10,347 bases of DNA from Nitrospirales bacterium (GTDB taxonomy: Bacteria > Nitrospirota > Nitrospiria > Nitrospirales > UBA2166), in the NCBI GenBank assembly GCA_029261375.1, contig JAJDBL010000336.1, positions 1-10,347 of the forward strand. Direction: 5' to 3'. Of this stretch, positions 1 to 6,903 are shown in pieces. Position numbers and translations under genes: made by a program. The notes beneath the pieces were generated by a model. That model was not told the DNA's origin, did no database searches, and was given only the letters and a program-made list of their open reading frames with translations. Position 1 is the first letter of the stretch, and every line of letters begins with the position of its first letter.

Positions 1-639
1 GGTCGCCCCAACAAGGTCGATCCAGAAGAACCCCTGCGAATAGCACAAGCAGTGAAACGACTGGGGCTTCGGCATACAGTGATCACCTCGCCGAATCGTG
101 ATGATCTCGCAGATGGTGGGAGCGCAGCGTTCGCCTCTACCATTGCGCAGATCCAGCAGCACAGTCCGAATTGCCGCGTCGAGGTGCTGATCCCAGACTT
201 CAAAGGAAACACTGAAGCCCTCGATATGACGATTAACGCGCAGCCGGATATTCTGAACCATAACATCGAAAATGTTCCTCGGTTATTTCCATCTATTCGA
301 CCGCAGGGTGACTATCATCGGTCACTACATGTTCTTTCGTATTCGAAACAACGTGGGTGTACGACAAAATCTGGCATCATCGTTGGAATGGGAGAATCGA
401 TGGAGGAAGTCCGCTCCGTAATGCAGGATCTTCGATCCATCCATTGCGATATGCTCACCATCGGTCAATACCTTCAACCGACAAAAGCCCATCGGCCCGT
501 CTCACGATTCTATGAATCGGCAGAATTTGATGTGTTCCGGGATACCGGTATCAGTATGGGATTCACACATGTCGAATCCGGACCGCTTGTTCGAAGCTCG
601 TACCACGCTGAACAACAGGGACGGGAGGTTCGTCCCTGA
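1..639 (+). CDS. lipA: Lipoyl synthase, 5'-truncated by window edge
   Basis: Radical SAM enzyme that inserts two sulfurs into protein-bound octanoyl groups to make the lipoyl cofactor of 2-oxoacid dehydrogenases and the glycine cleavage system; cytosolic. The frame is open from base 1, giving 212 visible residues. It begins with GRPNKVDPEEP, which in LipA directly follows the CX3CX2C radical-SAM cysteines, so that cluster motif and the N-terminal auxiliary-cluster cysteines (roughly 80-100 residues) lie outside the window. Visible family signatures are VITSPNRDDLADGG, a VEVLIPDF strand, the HNIENVPRLFP segment, KSGIIVGMGE, TIGQYLQPT and the C-terminal RSSYHAE (592-612), whose serine ligates the auxiliary cluster in characterised LipA. 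The GTG at 52 is internal and is not the start. The last codons contain the ribosome binding site of the ABC exporter gene, and the TGA overlaps that gene's proposed start, so the two are probably co-translated. Identification is firm. Confidence 0.96.
   Translation, partial: GRPNKVDPEEPLRIAQAVKRLGLRHTVITSPNRDDLADGGSAAFASTIAQIQQHSPNCRVEVLIPDFKGNTEALDMTINAQPDILNHNIENVPRLFPSIRPQGDYHRSLHVLSYSKQRGCTTKSGIIVGMGESMEEVRSVMQDLRSIHCDMLTIGQYLQPTKAHRPVSRFYESAEFDVFRDTGISMGFTHVESGPLVRSSYHAEQQGREVRP
618..636 (+). promoter_or_regulatory. RBS in the loop of a hairpin, for the ABC exporter
   Basis: GGGACG (618-623) and CGTCCC (631-636) are perfect complements and enclose the 7-base loop GGAGGTT. The loop holds a strong Shine-Dalgarno core, GGAGG (624-628), which lies 7 bases before a CTG codon at 636. 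The 3' arm of the stem includes the first base of that codon. The hairpin overlaps the last codons of lipA, so ribosomes finishing lipA would melt it. This arrangement suits translational coupling. The complementarity is seen directly; a regulatory role is inferred. Confidence 0.55.
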
Positions 640-2360
640 AATCCCTGCTCCGCGTCCTTACCTTTATCCGCCCATACTGGATTCTCTCCTCCGCAACGTT
701 GGTCACGGCCGCTGGGGTGACCATGCTCGATCTCGTTCCCCCATGGATCGTCAAACTCATCATTGACGACGTGATCGTCGGAGAACAGGAAGCCTTACTT
801 CCATGGTTGATTGGTGCACTTCTCGCCGTACACACGGGACGTAACGTCGCCGCCAGCCTCCGCATTCGTTTCAACAATACGCTCGAGCAAAAGGTAATCT
901 ACGACCTTCGCAAGCAGGTTTTTGACGCACTCCAGCGTTTGTCGGTGACGTACTATGAGCACCGACAAACCGGCGAAATCATGAGTCGAGTCAGCAACGA
1001 CGTTGAGAATATCGAACGGATTTTTATCGATGGACTTGAAGCGTTGCTGATGGCTTTCCTAACCTTGATTGGCATATCAATCATTCTGTTTTCTCTAAAC
1101 TGGAAGCTCGCCTTGCTCGCGCTCCTTCCGATTCCCATCCTGGTTTTCGTTGCGGTGCTGTATACCCGGACGATCCATCACTTTTACCACACGATTCGGC
1201 GAAACCTCGCGGAGCTCAACGCGTATCTCCAGGACTCTCTGTCCGGCATCCGGGAAACGATGTCCTTTAACCGTCACTCGTATGAACGCCAGCGGTTTAG
1301 CCTGCGAAGCAACGCATATTGCGAAAGCACCCTCCAAGTGATGCGGCTGTGGGCCACATACTCACCGAGTATGATTTTCGTCGGGAGTCTTGGAAGTGTC
1401 CTCATTCTATGGTTTGGAACGACGCAGGTTCAGTTAGGTCATTTGACGGTCGGCGAGCTCGTCGCATTTCTAGGGTACGTGGCGCTGTTCTATGTACCAA
1501 TAAACCAAATACACTCCGTCAACAATATGCTTCAGAGTGCACTCGCAGCGGGTGATCGTGTGATCGAAATTCTGGATACCGTGCCAGAAGTCCAGGACCA
1601 ACCCGGCGTCACAACACCCGCACATCGATTGAAGGGGGATGTGTCAGCGACGGACGTGACATTCTTCTATCGGCCGGACACGCCGGTCCTCAAAAATATC
1701 AGTTTTGACGTAAAGGCCGGAGAACGAATCGCGCTTGTCGGACACTCCGGCGCGGGAAAGAGCACATGTTTGAAATTGCTCATGCGCTTCTACGACGTGA
1801 GGCAAGGAGCGATTTATCTCGATGGACAGGATCTCCGCACGTTACCACTCGCCTATGTACGGGATCACATCGGAATGGTGCAGCAAGAACCCTTTCTCTT
1901 CAATGGGACCGTGCGTGAGAACATCGCCTACGGAGATCTGGCAGCCGACGTAACCCATATTGAGAAAGTCGCGACTGCGGCCAGAGCCCACGATTTTATC
2001 GTCGATCTTCCCGACAAATATGACACGTGGGTTGGAGAACGGGGGGTGAAATTATCCGTGGGTCAGAAGCAACGCATCGCTATTGCCCGTGTCCTTCTCA
2101 AAGATCCACCCATTATTATCTTTGATGAGGCGACATCGAGTATCGATACCGAAACTGAGGTGAAGATTCGCGAGGCATTGAACGAGCTGACAGAAAACCG
2201 AACGACCTTTATCATCGCGCACCGTATGTCTACGTTACAGCATGCAGACCGTATTATGGTTCTTATGGACGGCCAGATTGTGGACGAGGGACCACACAAT
2301 ACACTACTGACGCGAAGCACCACCTACCGCACCCTATACGAAACCCAATTCCAAATCTAG
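636..2360 (+). CDS. ABC exporter half-transporter (fused permease and ATPase), likely CTG start
   Basis: Inner-membrane type IV (MsbA/BmrA-like) ABC exporter expected to act as a homodimer; substrate unknown (lipid, drug or peptide). Read from CTG 636 it has 574 residues, normal for the family. Residues 1-330 form a six-helix transmembrane domain, and the rest is the nucleotide-binding domain. Visible motifs are Walker A GHSGAGKST (369-377), Q-loop Q417, signature LSVGQ (473-477; LSGGQ is more usual), Walker B IIIFDE with catalytic E498, D-loop SSID and switch H529. The start is inferred. The only standard initiator near the 5' end is TTG 699, which has no Shine-Dalgarno and would cut away the start of the first helix. 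The frame upstream encodes the typical LLRVLTFIRPYW lead-in and is closed by TGA at 609. CTG 636 has GGAGG 7 bases upstream and shares CTGA with the lipA stop. A conserved but unrecognised non-canonical start other than CTG cannot be excluded. Confidence 0.92.
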   Translation: MKSLLRVLTFIRPYWILSSATLVTAAGVTMLDLVPPWIVKLIIDDVIVGEQEALLPWLIGALLAVHTGRNVAASLRIRFNNTLEQKVIYDLRKQVFDALQRLSVTYYEHRQTGEIMSRVSNDVENIERIFIDGLEALLMAFLTLIGISIILFSLNWKLALLALLPIPILVFVAVLYTRTIHHFYHTIRRNLAELNAYLQDSLSGIRETMSFNRHSYERQRFSLRSNAYCESTLQVMRLWATYSPSMIFVGSLGSVLILWFGTTQVQLGHLTVGELVAFLGYVALFYVPINQIHSVNNMLQSALAAGDRVIEILDTVPEVQDQPGVTTPAHRLKGDVSATDVTFFYRPDTPVLKNISFDVKAGERIALVGHSGAGKSTCLKLLMRFYDVRQGAIYLDGQDLRTLPLAYVRDHIGMVQQEPFLFNGTVRENIAYGDLAADVTHIEKVATAARAHDFIVDLPDKYDTWVGERGVKLSVGQKQRIAIARVLLKDPPIIIFDEATSSIDTETEVKIREALNELTENRTTFIIAHRMSTLQHADRIMVLMDGQIVDEGPHNTLLTRSTTYRTLYETQFQI

Positions 2361-2481
2361 CAACAGGCTGAAAATCCCCTCAGCTTCGTTCTCGTATCGC
2401 TCACAACATCAACGTACAAGAAGTACGCCTCAGCCCGTCGCTCCCTGCCACCTCGCTGAGCAACCGTTTCAGTCTGCTGCT
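2359..2481. repeat. Imperfect palindromic intergenic element (MITE- or REP-like)
   Basis: The outer arms 2359-2373 and 2467-2481 are inverted copies: 13 of 15 positions are Watson-Crick pairs, with one G-U and one mismatch. Inside them, CTCAGC (2379-2384) pairs with GCTGAG (2455-2460). A second CTCAGC (2429-2434) could pair with the same GCTGAG, so two folds compete. The centre holds a perfect small hairpin, CGTAC-AAGAA-GTACG (2413-2427). The element begins inside the stop codon of the exporter gene. From memory, sequences of this kind (CAACAGGCTGAAAA, then GCTTCGTTCTCG, then GTACGCCTCAGC) recur between genes in Nitrospira genomes; I cannot verify that here. It may also act as a 3' RNA structure, but it has no T-tract, so it is not a classical intrinsic terminator. 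Confidence 0.6.
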
Positions 2482-2693
2482 GAAGTGGACGTGGCAACCG
2501 TATTATTTCATTATGAGTCTGACGTGACGACTCTCCCTCAACATGAGCAGTCTGGAGGTAGACGAGAGCTGCAGGTAAAATCCGTTACCCTGACTATGCC
2601 AAAGGGAAAGCGGGATATCTCTCGTGCCTCATGCTTGTCAAAGCATAAGGGCCATGTTATGAAAATCTACGCGTATTGAATGAAGGAGAAAGC
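2482..2693. other. Non-coding stretch before the protease gene
   Basis: Together with the palindromic element this completes a 333-base gap. It holds two weak hairpins, GAGTC (2515-2519) with GACTC (2529-2533) and GGTAA (2574-2578) with TTACC (2585-2589), plus the possible promoter and small palindrome near 2631-2664. An open frame crosses it (about 2485-2679), but its composition and lack of an RBS at its first start do not suggest a protein. I see no other gene here. Confidence 0.4.
2631..2664 (+). promoter_or_regulatory. Possible sigma-70 promoter overlapping a palindrome, upstream of the protease
   Basis: TTGTCA (2635-2640) and TATGAA (2659-2664) are separated by 18 bases and resemble -35 and -10 boxes. 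A transcript would begin near 2670, leaving about 24 bases before the GTG start at 2694. The -35 box lies within a perfect inverted repeat, ATGCTT-GTCA-AAGCAT (2631-2646), which could be an operator. This is motif matching by eye only. Confidence 0.3.
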
Positions 2694-3764
2694 GTGTTAT
2701 CTGCTGAAAGAAGACTCTGGATAAGGTTTTGGGTGTGTGTGTTGTTCGCCATCCCATCCACTGCGGCTGCACTGACACAAGATGAAAAAAATACGATTCA
2801 GGTCTACGACAAGGCCAAAGCAACGGTGGTGAATATCACGAACCGGTCGGTCGCATACGACTTTTTCATGACACCAGTTCCGAAGGAGGGTTCTGGATCA
2901 GGAGCAATCATCGATCTCAAGGGCCACATCGTCACGAATTACCATGTGATACGAGGGGCACAACGACTTGAAGTTACGCTGGCAGATGGAAGTAAGTGGG
3001 AAGCTAAGCTCATTGGCGCTGATCCATTGAGTGACCTCGCAACACTGCGGATTGATGCACCACAAAAGAAGCTTTCTGTGATTCCAATGGGAAACTCGCA
3101 GACACTAAAGACCGGGCAGAAAGTTCTTGCGATCGGAAATCCTTTCGGGCTTGATCAAACCCTCACCACAGGAGTCATCAGCTCCATTCGGAAGACACTG
3201 CAGGCCGGAGGCGTCGAACTCGAACATGTGATTCAGACAGATGCTGCAATCAATCCCGGAAACTCGGGTGGGCCTCTTTTAGACTCCTCTGGAAAAATGA
3301 TTGGTATCAATACCGCGATCTTTACGCCGTCAGGCGGAAGCGTTGGCATCGGCTTTGCGATCCCAATCCATACGGCAAAGAACATCGTGGCTGAGCTGAT
3401 CGATAAAGGATACGTCTCCTATTCGTGGATAGGGGTTGAGATGCAAACATTGCTTCCCAGGTTTGCGAGAGCACTTCGGTTGCCAGTACACGGAGGGGTC
3501 CTTCTCGTCCGTGTCGTCAAAAATGGTCCCGCTGCAAAAGCAGGCCTCCGCGGCGGAACCCGGCAGGTTCGAATCGGAAACTCTCTCGTCATCATTGGAG
3601 GCGATGTCATTACCTCCATTGCCGGAACACCCGTGACATCGGTGGAAGATCTCAGCCGAGAAGTTCGGCGACACAAACCCGGTACAACCCTGCCCATGAC
3701 CATCGTTCGTGGGAAGAAAAAACGAGAACTAAAAATTACGCTCGGAGAACGGCCAGTGTCATGA
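2694..3764 (+). CDS. Periplasmic trypsin-like serine protease with one PDZ domain (HtrA/DegS type)
   Basis: Envelope quality-control or stress-signalling protease of the S1C family, 356 residues from GTG 2694. That start is preferred because AAGGAG (2683-2688) lies 5 bases upstream; the in-frame TTG at 2676 would put the RBS inside the gene. A Sec signal peptide is visible: RR near residues 6-7, a hydrophobic core at about 8-20, and AAA ending at 26 as the probable cleavage site. The catalytic triad is H84 (TNYHV), D114 (DPLSDLATL) and S191 (NPGNSGGPL). One PDZ domain occupies roughly residues 250-350 and ends with the conserved PGTTLPMTIVRGKK region. A single PDZ and about 350 residues resemble DegS or small HtrA more than two-PDZ DegP. 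The hydrophobic N-terminus could instead stay as a membrane anchor, as in DegS. The stop overlaps the queC start (ATGA), so the genes are probably co-translated. The family is certain; the exact paralogue is not. Confidence 0.93.
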   Translation: MLSAERRLWIRFWVCVLFAIPSTAAALTQDEKNTIQVYDKAKATVVNITNRSVAYDFFMTPVPKEGSGSGAIIDLKGHIVTNYHVIRGAQRLEVTLADGSKWEAKLIGADPLSDLATLRIDAPQKKLSVIPMGNSQTLKTGQKVLAIGNPFGLDQTLTTGVISSIRKTLQAGGVELEHVIQTDAAINPGNSGGPLLDSSGKMIGINTAIFTPSGGSVGIGFAIPIHTAKNIVAELIDKGYVSYSWIGVEMQTLLPRFARALRLPVHGGVLLVRVVKNGPAAKAGLRGGTRQVRIGNSLVIIGGDVITSIAGTPVTSVEDLSREVRRHKPGTTLPMTIVRGKKKRELKITLGERPVS

Positions 3765-4459
3765 CCACCTCTGAATCGAAAAAGGCGGTAGTCCTCACCA
3801 GTGGGGGGTTGGATTCTGCTGTCACCGCAGCACTCGCAATGGCGGAGGGGCACGAGTGTCACTGTCTGATTTTCGACTATGGTCAACGCCATCGAATTGA
3901 AATCGAGCGGGCCCAACAAATCGCCACAGCATTGAACGCTGCCTCATCACACGTTCTTGATATCAACCTTACCAAGATCAGTCAGTCAGCCCTTACAACT
4001 TCAATGCCAGTTCCTAAGGGACATTCTATTGACGATATAGGCCAAGGCATTCCATCGACCTATGTGCCCGCTCGAAACACAATTTTTCTGTCGATTGCAT
4101 TAGGGTGGGCGGAATCACTTGGTGCATCGTCTATCTTTTTCGGAGCGAATGTGCTCGACTATGCTGGTTATCCAGACTGCCGCCCAGAGTTCGTTACCGC
4201 GTTCAATACGATGGCGCAGCTAGGGACGAAACAGGGAGTAGAAGGTTCACCAATTACCGTACACGCACCACTTTTGAAGCTGACGAAAGCGGAGATCATC
4301 GTGAAAGGTATCGCACTGGGGGTGCCCTTTGGCCTGACCCACAGTTGCTATGACCCTTCACCTCATGGCACACCATGCGGCGCATGCGACAGCTGCCTTC
4401 TCAGGCAAAAAGGGTTTCAAGACGCCGGGATTTCAGATCCAGCATTGGAGGATCATTGA
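3761..4459 (+). CDS. queC: 7-cyano-7-deazaguanine synthase
   Basis: ATP-dependent enzyme converting 7-carboxy-7-deazaguanine to preQ0 with ammonia, a step towards queuosine in tRNA (and towards deazapurine DNA modification in some genomes). The length of 232 residues is typical. The PP-loop motif SGGLDS (14-19) binds ATP; FDYGQRH (38-44), YVPARNTIFLS (101-111) and GANVLDYAGYPDCRPEF (128-144) are family signatures. The C-terminal zinc site is C196, C206, C209 and C212. The ATG shares four bases with the protease stop. No other queuosine gene lies in the window, so a tRNA role is the default assumption. The C-terminus runs directly into the RBS of the next small gene. Confidence 0.96.
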   Translation: MTTSESKKAVVLTSGGLDSAVTAALAMAEGHECHCLIFDYGQRHRIEIERAQQIATALNAASSHVLDINLTKISQSALTTSMPVPKGHSIDDIGQGIPSTYVPARNTIFLSIALGWAESLGASSIFFGANVLDYAGYPDCRPEFVTAFNTMAQLGTKQGVEGSPITVHAPLLKLTKAEIIVKGIALGVPFGLTHSCYDPSPHGTPCGACDSCLLRQKGFQDAGISDPALEDH

Positions 4460-4462
4460 GCA

Positions 4463-4597
4463 ATGTACGCGATTTCTGAAGAAGAGTTTTTCATGACTGC
4501 CACCATCGTGCTCATCTTTGCTATACCGATTGCCGTTCGTGTTTATCGGTACTTTGAAACGAAACGGGTCAAAAAGAACTTCAAGAAAACCCTCTAA
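4463..4597 (+). CDS. Small single-span membrane protein, 44 residues, unknown function
   Basis: Starts 3 bases after the queC stop, with GGAGG (4447-4451) 11 bases upstream of its ATG. The product has a short acidic N-terminus (MYAISEEEF), one hydrophobic segment at about residues 10-26 (rich in I, V, L, F and A, with one proline), and a strongly basic tail of Arg and Lys from about residue 26 onward. By the positive-inside rule the tail would face the cytoplasm. The tight spacing, RBS and ordered acidic-hydrophobic-basic layout argue for a real gene. I do not recognise the family. It could be a small accessory subunit or assembly factor for a membrane complex, but nothing shows which. Confidence 0.65.
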   Translation: MYAISEEEFFMTATIVLIFAIPIAVRVYRYFETKRVKKNFKKTL

Positions 4598-4663
4598 TTC
4601 ATCCCGCGAAACGACGGGGGACATCCCCACCAAACACGCGACCAAGTTGAAAAAAGATGAGAA

Positions 4664-4672
4664 TGATATGAT
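4664..4672 (+). promoter_or_regulatory. Possible extended -10 element upstream of proS
   Basis: TGATATGAT matches the extended -10 pattern TGnTATAAT at all but one position. A transcript would start near 4679, only about 11 bases before the proS ATG, giving a very short leader. That fits the absence of a clear Shine-Dalgarno before proS. No convincing -35 box sits at the right distance; TTGAAA at 4647 is only 14 bases away. Weak evidence. Confidence 0.25.
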
Positions 4673-4689
4673 CACACTGAGACACTGTC

Positions 4690-6135
4690 ATGGCCGATAA
4701 AATCACACCGCAAGACGAAGATTATTCTCGCTGGTATCTCGACGTCATTCGCGACGCTGAACTTGCGGAGAGTTCACCTGTACGAGGTTCCATGATCATA
4801 CGGCCGTACGGATATGCCCTGTGGGAGGCTATCCAATCTGGTCTGGATCGGCGTTTCAAAGAGACAGGTCATGTCAATGCGTATTTTCCCCTGTTTATCC
4901 CTATGAGCTTTTTGGAAAAAGAGGCAGAACACGTAGAAGGCTTCGCCCCAGAACTGGCGGTGGTGACAATTGGTGGCGGGAATACACTGGAGGAGCCATT
5001 AGTTGTTCGTCCCACTTCGGAGACGATCATCGGTCATGCCTATGCGAAATGGATACAGTCGTATCGTGACCTCCCCTTACTGATTAACCAATGGGCGAAT
5101 GTCGTACGGTGGGAAATGCGTACCCGTCCATTCTTGAGAACAACGGAGTTCCTCTGGCAAGAAGGCCACACCGCGCACGCGACAGAAAGCGACGCGGTTG
5201 AAGAGACGTTACGGATGTTAGACGTGTATTGCGATTTCGCGGAAAATGATGCGGCCATTCCAGTAATCAAAGGCCTCAAGAGTGACCGCGAAAAGTTTGC
5301 GGGGGCAGTGAACAGTTATACCATTGAAGGCATGATGGGAAACGGTTGGGCGCTGCAGATGGGAACGAGTCATTATTTAGGAACTAAGTTCGCTGAGGCA
5401 TTTAACATCAACTTCCTTGACCAGAACAATGTCAATCAGTTCTGCCATACGACAAGCTGGGGCATTAGCACGCGGATGGTCGGAGCGATTATCATGGCAC
5501 ACGGGGACGATCAGGGGCTTCGGCTTCCACCGGTACTCGCACCAATTCAAGTCGTTATCGTACCGATCTGGAGAAAAGAAGGAGAGAAAGCGCCCGTCAT
5601 GACAATGGTTGAACGCGTGCGTAGCGCCCTCGTCGACTCTGGAATTCGAGCCAAAGTTGACCTTAGAGAAGATCAAACCCCAGGATTCAAATTTAACGAC
5701 TGGGAGATGCGCGGTGTGCCAGTACGCGTAGAGATTGGCCCCAGTGATGTGCAACAAGAGAGTGTCGTGTTTGCGCGGCGGGATCAGCTCGGAAAAGAAG
5801 GAAAGACATTTGGAATTCCAGTTGCCGGGGTCGCTGAAGAGGCACACGCATTACTCAACGCGATTCAGTCAAGTCTTCGAGAACAAGCATTGCGTGGACG
5901 AGAAGAAAAAACCCATCGCGTCTCTTCCTATGAGGAATTTCAAACCGTATTGCAAGAACAGGGGGGATTTCTCCACGCACACTGGGCGGGCACGACGGAA
6001 GATGAGGAGCGAATCCACGACGAAACCAAAGCAACCCTCCGCTGTCTGCCCATGGGGACTGAAGAAGGCGAAGGGAAGTGTTTTCTGACGGGAAAAGCCA
6101 CCAACAAAACCGCGATTTTTGCGAGAGCCTACTAA
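4690..6135 (+). CDS. proS: Prolyl-tRNA synthetase, eukaryote/archaeal-type
   Basis: Class II aminoacyl-tRNA synthetase that charges tRNA-Pro in the cytosol. It has 481 residues and the ThsRS/Thermus-like architecture: no editing insertion between motifs 2 and 3, and a C-terminal extension ending in Tyr (FARAY). Motif 2 is FLRTTEFLWQEGHTAH (148-163), RPTSE is at 107-111, and motif 3 lies around 256-285 (SWGISTRMVGA, then HGDDQGLRLPP). The anticodon-binding domain begins near residue 286. The C-terminal zinc-domain scaffold is recognisable, but family cysteines appear as A433 (in WAG) and D438, and T467 replaces the second Cys of GKCxxCG; C464 remains. ATG 4690 is the only start, because TGA at 4678 closes the frame just upstream. 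There is no strong Shine-Dalgarno. The gene begins 92 bases after the small membrane-protein gene. Confidence 0.95.
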   Translation: MADKITPQDEDYSRWYLDVIRDAELAESSPVRGSMIIRPYGYALWEAIQSGLDRRFKETGHVNAYFPLFIPMSFLEKEAEHVEGFAPELAVVTIGGGNTLEEPLVVRPTSETIIGHAYAKWIQSYRDLPLLINQWANVVRWEMRTRPFLRTTEFLWQEGHTAHATESDAVEETLRMLDVYCDFAENDAAIPVIKGLKSDREKFAGAVNSYTIEGMMGNGWALQMGTSHYLGTKFAEAFNINFLDQNNVNQFCHTTSWGISTRMVGAIIMAHGDDQGLRLPPVLAPIQVVIVPIWRKEGEKAPVMTMVERVRSALVDSGIRAKVDLREDQTPGFKFNDWEMRGVPVRVEIGPSDVQQESVVFARRDQLGKEGKTFGIPVAGVAEEAHALLNAIQSSLREQALRGREEKTHRVSSYEEFQTVLQEQGGFLHAHWAGTTEDEERIHDETKATLRCLPMGTEEGEGKCFLTGKATNKTAIFARAY

Positions 6136-6218
6136 GCTCACTCGTGTGAACCAGTGTTAATGAGGAAAGAGAGGATGACACCTCCCACGATCTAGAAAAG
6201 TCTATCCGCCGTATCAGG

Positions 6219-6860
6219 ATGAAGAAACCCGTCATTGATGAGATCTTTGGGCGACTATCGAGCGCGAACCCCTCCCCGCAAACTGAGCTTCAATACCAAA
6301 ACCATTACACTCTCCTTGTCGCCGTCGTCTTATCGGCACAAGCCACTGACGTTGGAGTCAATAAAGCGACCCCTGCCCTATTTGCCTCTGCCGACACTCC
6401 AGAAAAAATGCTTCGCTTAGGCGAGCCACAACTTCGCGAGTTGGTGAAAACGATCGGTTTGTATAACACCAAGGCAAAAAACATCATCAAACTGAGTCAA
6501 ATCCTCGTTGATGAACATAGTGGAAAAGTTCCCAATACGCGCGAGAGCCTTGAAGCATTACCCGGGGTGGGGCGAAAGACGGCCAACGTCGTTCTGAACT
6601 GTGCCTTTGGACTTCCCACCATCGCGGTTGACACCCACATCTTCCGAGTCAGCAATCGCATTGGGTTGGCATCTGGAAACACCCCACTTGCGATTGAGTT
6701 GGGATTGGAAAAGGCCGTCCCATCTTACTGGCGTCAACACGCGCATCACTGGCTGATTCTCCACGGACGGTATGTGTGCAAAGCGCGCAAGCCGAGTTGC
6801 CCAGGGTGCCCAATCCATGATCTGTGCGAGTACAAGGATAAAACCATCGACGAAGGCTGA
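6219..6860 (+). CDS. nth: Endonuclease III (base-excision repair DNA glycosylase/AP lyase)
   Basis: Removes oxidised pyrimidines and nicks abasic sites. Its 213 residues match the usual length. The helix-hairpin-helix LPGVGRKTANVVL (114-126) carries catalytic K120, and D138 lies in VDTHIFRVSNR. The [4Fe-4S] cluster ligands are C187, C194, C197 and C203 (CX6CX2CX5C). These numbers coincide with those of E. coli Nth, which supports the chosen start. ATG 6219 is also the only initiator in the open frame. No good Shine-Dalgarno precedes it, so translation may depend on another signal. It sits 83 bases after proS in the same direction and may be read through from it. Confidence 0.96.
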   Translation: MKKPVIDEIFGRLSSANPSPQTELQYQNHYTLLVAVVLSAQATDVGVNKATPALFASADTPEKMLRLGEPQLRELVKTIGLYNTKAKNIIKLSQILVDEHSGKVPNTRESLEALPGVGRKTANVVLNCAFGLPTIAVDTHIFRVSNRIGLASGNTPLAIELGLEKAVPSYWRQHAHHWLILHGRYVCKARKPSCPGCPIHDLCEYKDKTIDEG

Positions 6861-6872
6861 GGTCTGAATTCG

Positions 6873-6903
6873 CGTGAAGCCGTAGCACGTACGTGCTTCC
6901 ACG
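6873..6903. repeat. Palindrome cluster between nth and the lipocalin-like gene
   Basis: AGCACGTACGTGCT (6884-6897) is a perfect 14-bp palindrome. Around it CGTGAAGC (6873-6880) pairs with GCTTCCACG (6895-6903), leaving one bulged C, so two alternative hairpins exist. There is no T-tract. The following bases (GACGAACGAAACGAGATGCACGAGAGA) resemble, from memory, degenerate GCTTCACG/ACGAACGAC/GAGATACG intergenic repeats of Nitrospira genomes. It may be a 3' end structure of nth or a decayed repeat. Confidence 0.4.

Noticed and set aside
2485..2679. 64-codon + strand frame starting at GTG 2485 (or CTG 2569 after GGAGGT)
   Set aside because: Composition is unlike a protein, there is no RBS at the first start, it runs across weak hairpins and the putative promoter, and its stop overlaps the protease RBS region. 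The CTG alternative would give only 36 residues with no recognisable feature.
3419..3919. 166-codon - strand frame across the protease/queC junction
   Set aside because: It lies antisense to two firmly identified genes; its length follows from their codon pattern and it shows no family signature.
4615..4626. GGGG-ACAT-CCCC hairpin between the small membrane protein gene and proS
   Set aside because: Only a 4-bp stem and no T-tract, so not a credible terminator.
5377..5847. 156-codon - strand frame inside proS
   Set aside because: Antisense shadow of the well-conserved prolyl-tRNA synthetase; no recognisable domain.
6175..6195. Six-codon mini-ORF (ATG 6175 to TAG) after a purine-rich GAGGAAAGAGAGG, just before nth
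   Set aside because: Too short to judge. It could be a chance ATG after an SD-like run, and nothing indicates a leader peptide with regulatory codons.
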